A stretch of DNA of 44,779 nt from Nitrososphaeraceae archaeon (GTDB lineage: Archaea; Thermoproteota; Nitrososphaeria; Nitrososphaerales; Nitrososphaeraceae). Below, in pieces: positions 43,880 to 44,779 of this stretch. The stretch covers positions 1 to 44,779 of the forward strand of contig JAKEIK010000009.1 in the NCBI GenBank assembly GCA_022545895.1. Reading direction: 5' to 3'. Within the stretch, counting starts at the first letter, position 1; each line of letters opens with the position of its first letter. The notes under the pieces were generated by a model. The model was not told the origin of the DNA. It saw only the letters and a program-made list of their open reading frames with translations, and did no database searches. The position numbers were made by a program, and so were the translations under genes.

Positions 43880-44110
43880 CGTAAATCTTCCCAATTTGGT
43901 GTGAGACGGTCTATTTCTATGAAATTCGTGAAAATTATACGAGGAGAAAGGCGTTGTTATTCGGAACGGAGAGAAGCGATCGTATCCCATACTCCTTGGG
44001 GCAAACATAACTCCAACTCCTTCTCAGTTCACCACTTAGGCAAAGAGGCCATGACCTCTAGTAATACTCGATGCCGTGTGGATGGCTGATTGGGGAAATC
44101 GCTGTGGATA
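43880..44110 (+). ncRNA. Candidate structured RNA (GC-rich island)
   Basis: GC content is close to 50% over 180 bases (counted 84 of 180 for 43921-44100) against about one third around it. AGCGAT (about 43975) can pair with ATCGCT (about 44098), an inner TCCC with GGGG, and AGAGG with CCTCT around 44052-44068. A T/A-rich GATTTAATTT element just upstream could be a promoter. No known RNA family fits. An ORF (43919..44089, 56 aa) is open here, so a coding explanation is not excluded. Confidence 0.3.
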
Positions 44111-44197
44111 GTATGCATCTTCACAGTCGTATGTAACTAAACCAATAAATCACATTCTTTACCCACTCGTCGTGTCCTAATAAGGACTCCAGTACAG

Positions 44198-44437
44198 TCA
44201 ACTATAGTTTGCCCGTTTACTTTTTCTTCGACCCGATTTCTGACGGTCTGTCAATGGAGTATTATTGAATACTTCTGCTGCTTCGTCTTCATCCAATTTC
44301 GGCTCTTTAATTATAAGAACTGCTGCTTCTAATCCACAAGTTTTGCAAGTCACAAGGAAATCAATATTTGCTTTTCTGACTATCTGGGCGTTACCCTTTT
44401 TCTTAGTTCCACAATGAATACAGAATTTTTCAGCCAT
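44198..44437 (-). CDS. Small zinc-ribbon protein, 79 aa
   Basis: MAEKFCIHCGTKKKG... has C-x2-C at residues 6-9 and C-x2-C at about 31-34, a minimal zinc ribbon. It is followed by an acidic segment (EPKLDEDEAAEVFNN) and a basic tail (KSGRRKSKRA). This layout suits a nucleic-acid-associated protein. ATG start. It follows nuoB on the same strand but about 120 bp away. Confidence 0.78.
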   Translation of the reverse strand: MAEKFCIHCGTKKKGNAQIVRKANIDFLVTCKTCGLEAAVLIIKEPKLDEDEAAEVFNNTPLTDRQKSGRRKSKRANYS

Positions 44438-44555
44438 GGTTTAGTTTTCTCTCTTCGAGGTATGACTATACTTGATAGATTTTATCTAAGGTCACAAAAT
44501 AAAGATCCTCGGTTGGTTACATCCCAGCCAGGGAAAATGGATCCTAGAACTCATT

Positions 44556-44779
44556 CTATCTTATCTTCGACCTTTTGATCTTTTCTTGTAGTAACATACA
44601 GCCTTGAATTAAAGTTTCAGGTCTGGGAGGACAACCAGGCACATACACATCGACCGGTACAATTCCATCTATACCGGGAAGCACATTATAAGAGTCTATA
44701 TAAAGGCCACCTGTTATTGCACAGGCCCCCATGGCTATAACGTATTTGGGTTCTGGCATCTGATCGTACACCATCCTAA
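44556..44779 (-). CDS. nuoB: NADH dehydrogenase-like complex I subunit B, partial
   Basis: C-terminal part only; the start lies beyond the window. [17 protein letters not shown] and [16 protein letters not shown] are the highly conserved end of NuoB/NdhK, including cysteines that hold the N2 iron-sulfur cluster. NuoB forms the junction of the peripheral and membrane arms. In Thaumarchaeota complex I lacks the NADH module and takes electrons from another donor. The remaining nuo genes are expected to the right. Confidence 0.95.
   Translation of the reverse strand, partial: RMVYDQMPEPKYVIAMGACAITGGLYIDSYNVLPGIDGIVPVDVYVPGCPPRPETLIQGCMLLQEKIKRSKIR

Noticed and set aside
43930-43945. GAGGAGAAAGG, vaguely like RNase P conserved region I
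   Set aside because: The partner region (ACAGAA...GGCTTA) is absent.
44070-44100. GTGGATGGCT, identical to a conserved motif at the 5' end of archaeal 23S rRNA
   Set aside because: Only ten bases match and the following sequence is unrelated to rRNA.

Overview
The window comes from a low-GC (roughly one-third GC by eye) ammonia-oxidising archaeon of the Thaumarchaeota/Nitrososphaerota, most like the soil Nitrososphaera/Nitrosocosmicus group. The signs are an archaeal TFIIB, an archaeal ATP-dependent DNA ligase beside a PolX, a CopC-CopD protein and a plastocyanin-like cupredoxin, AsnC-type ligand-binding proteins, many very small Cys/His zinc proteins, and a C-terminal piece of complex I subunit NuoB at the right edge. 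The genus is an inference from base composition and gene style. I ran no search. I recognised no tRNA, rRNA, CRISPR array, IS element or phage module.

Layout. 0-5.5 kb is gene-poor, with small genes: two C2H2 zinc microproteins that the ORF track missed, a 7-TM sensor-like membrane protein, and a secreted protein. 5.5-8.5 kb carries tfb, an SPFH/prohibitin protein and a Cys-rich membrane protein. 8.5-11.7 kb is sparse, with a gamma-carbonic-anhydrase-like fragment, a DUF1059 protein and zinc-ribbon proteins. 12-17 kb is a regulatory stretch: methyltransferase, tyrosine/dual-specificity phosphatase, ribbon-helix-helix (RHH) regulator with a 10-bp-phased operator-like repeat, response-regulator receiver, and winged helix. 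17.4-22.3 kb has a Cys-rich microprotein ahead of the GTPase HflX, a UspA pair, a zinc-finger protein and a 14-TM MFS exporter with an operator-like inverted repeat over its TATA region. 22.9-28.2 kb is a DNA-repair pair (ATP-dependent ligase and PolX with PHP domain, divergently transcribed), then a dienelactone-hydrolase-like enzyme and a second DUF1059 protein.

28.7-37.4 kb is the most coherent region, an envelope cluster. It holds two related secreted proteins with HxH/NHF motifs, a fusion of CopC, CopD and a lyase-type beta-propeller, a divergent secreted coiled-coil/TM protein, another secreted one-TM protein, and a secreted NHL beta-propeller. A type-1 copper cupredoxin lies at 42.4-43.1 kb. 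I read this as a candidate extracytoplasmic copper-handling module, which fits ammonia oxidisers because their amo and electron-transfer proteins need copper. 37.7-40.1 kb holds a ChuX/HutX-like protein, two paralogous roadblock-like (DUF6659-type) proteins, a stand-alone AsnC ligand-binding domain and an unlisted 57-aa membrane protein. An aldehyde dehydrogenase follows, then the cupredoxin, a small RHH-like protein, a zinc ribbon and partial nuoB.

Many intergenic gaps are long (300-800 bp). Several contain short ORFs below the 60-aa cutoff of the track, perfect hairpins/palindromes, or GC-rich islands that could be structured RNA. These are listed separately with modest confidence.
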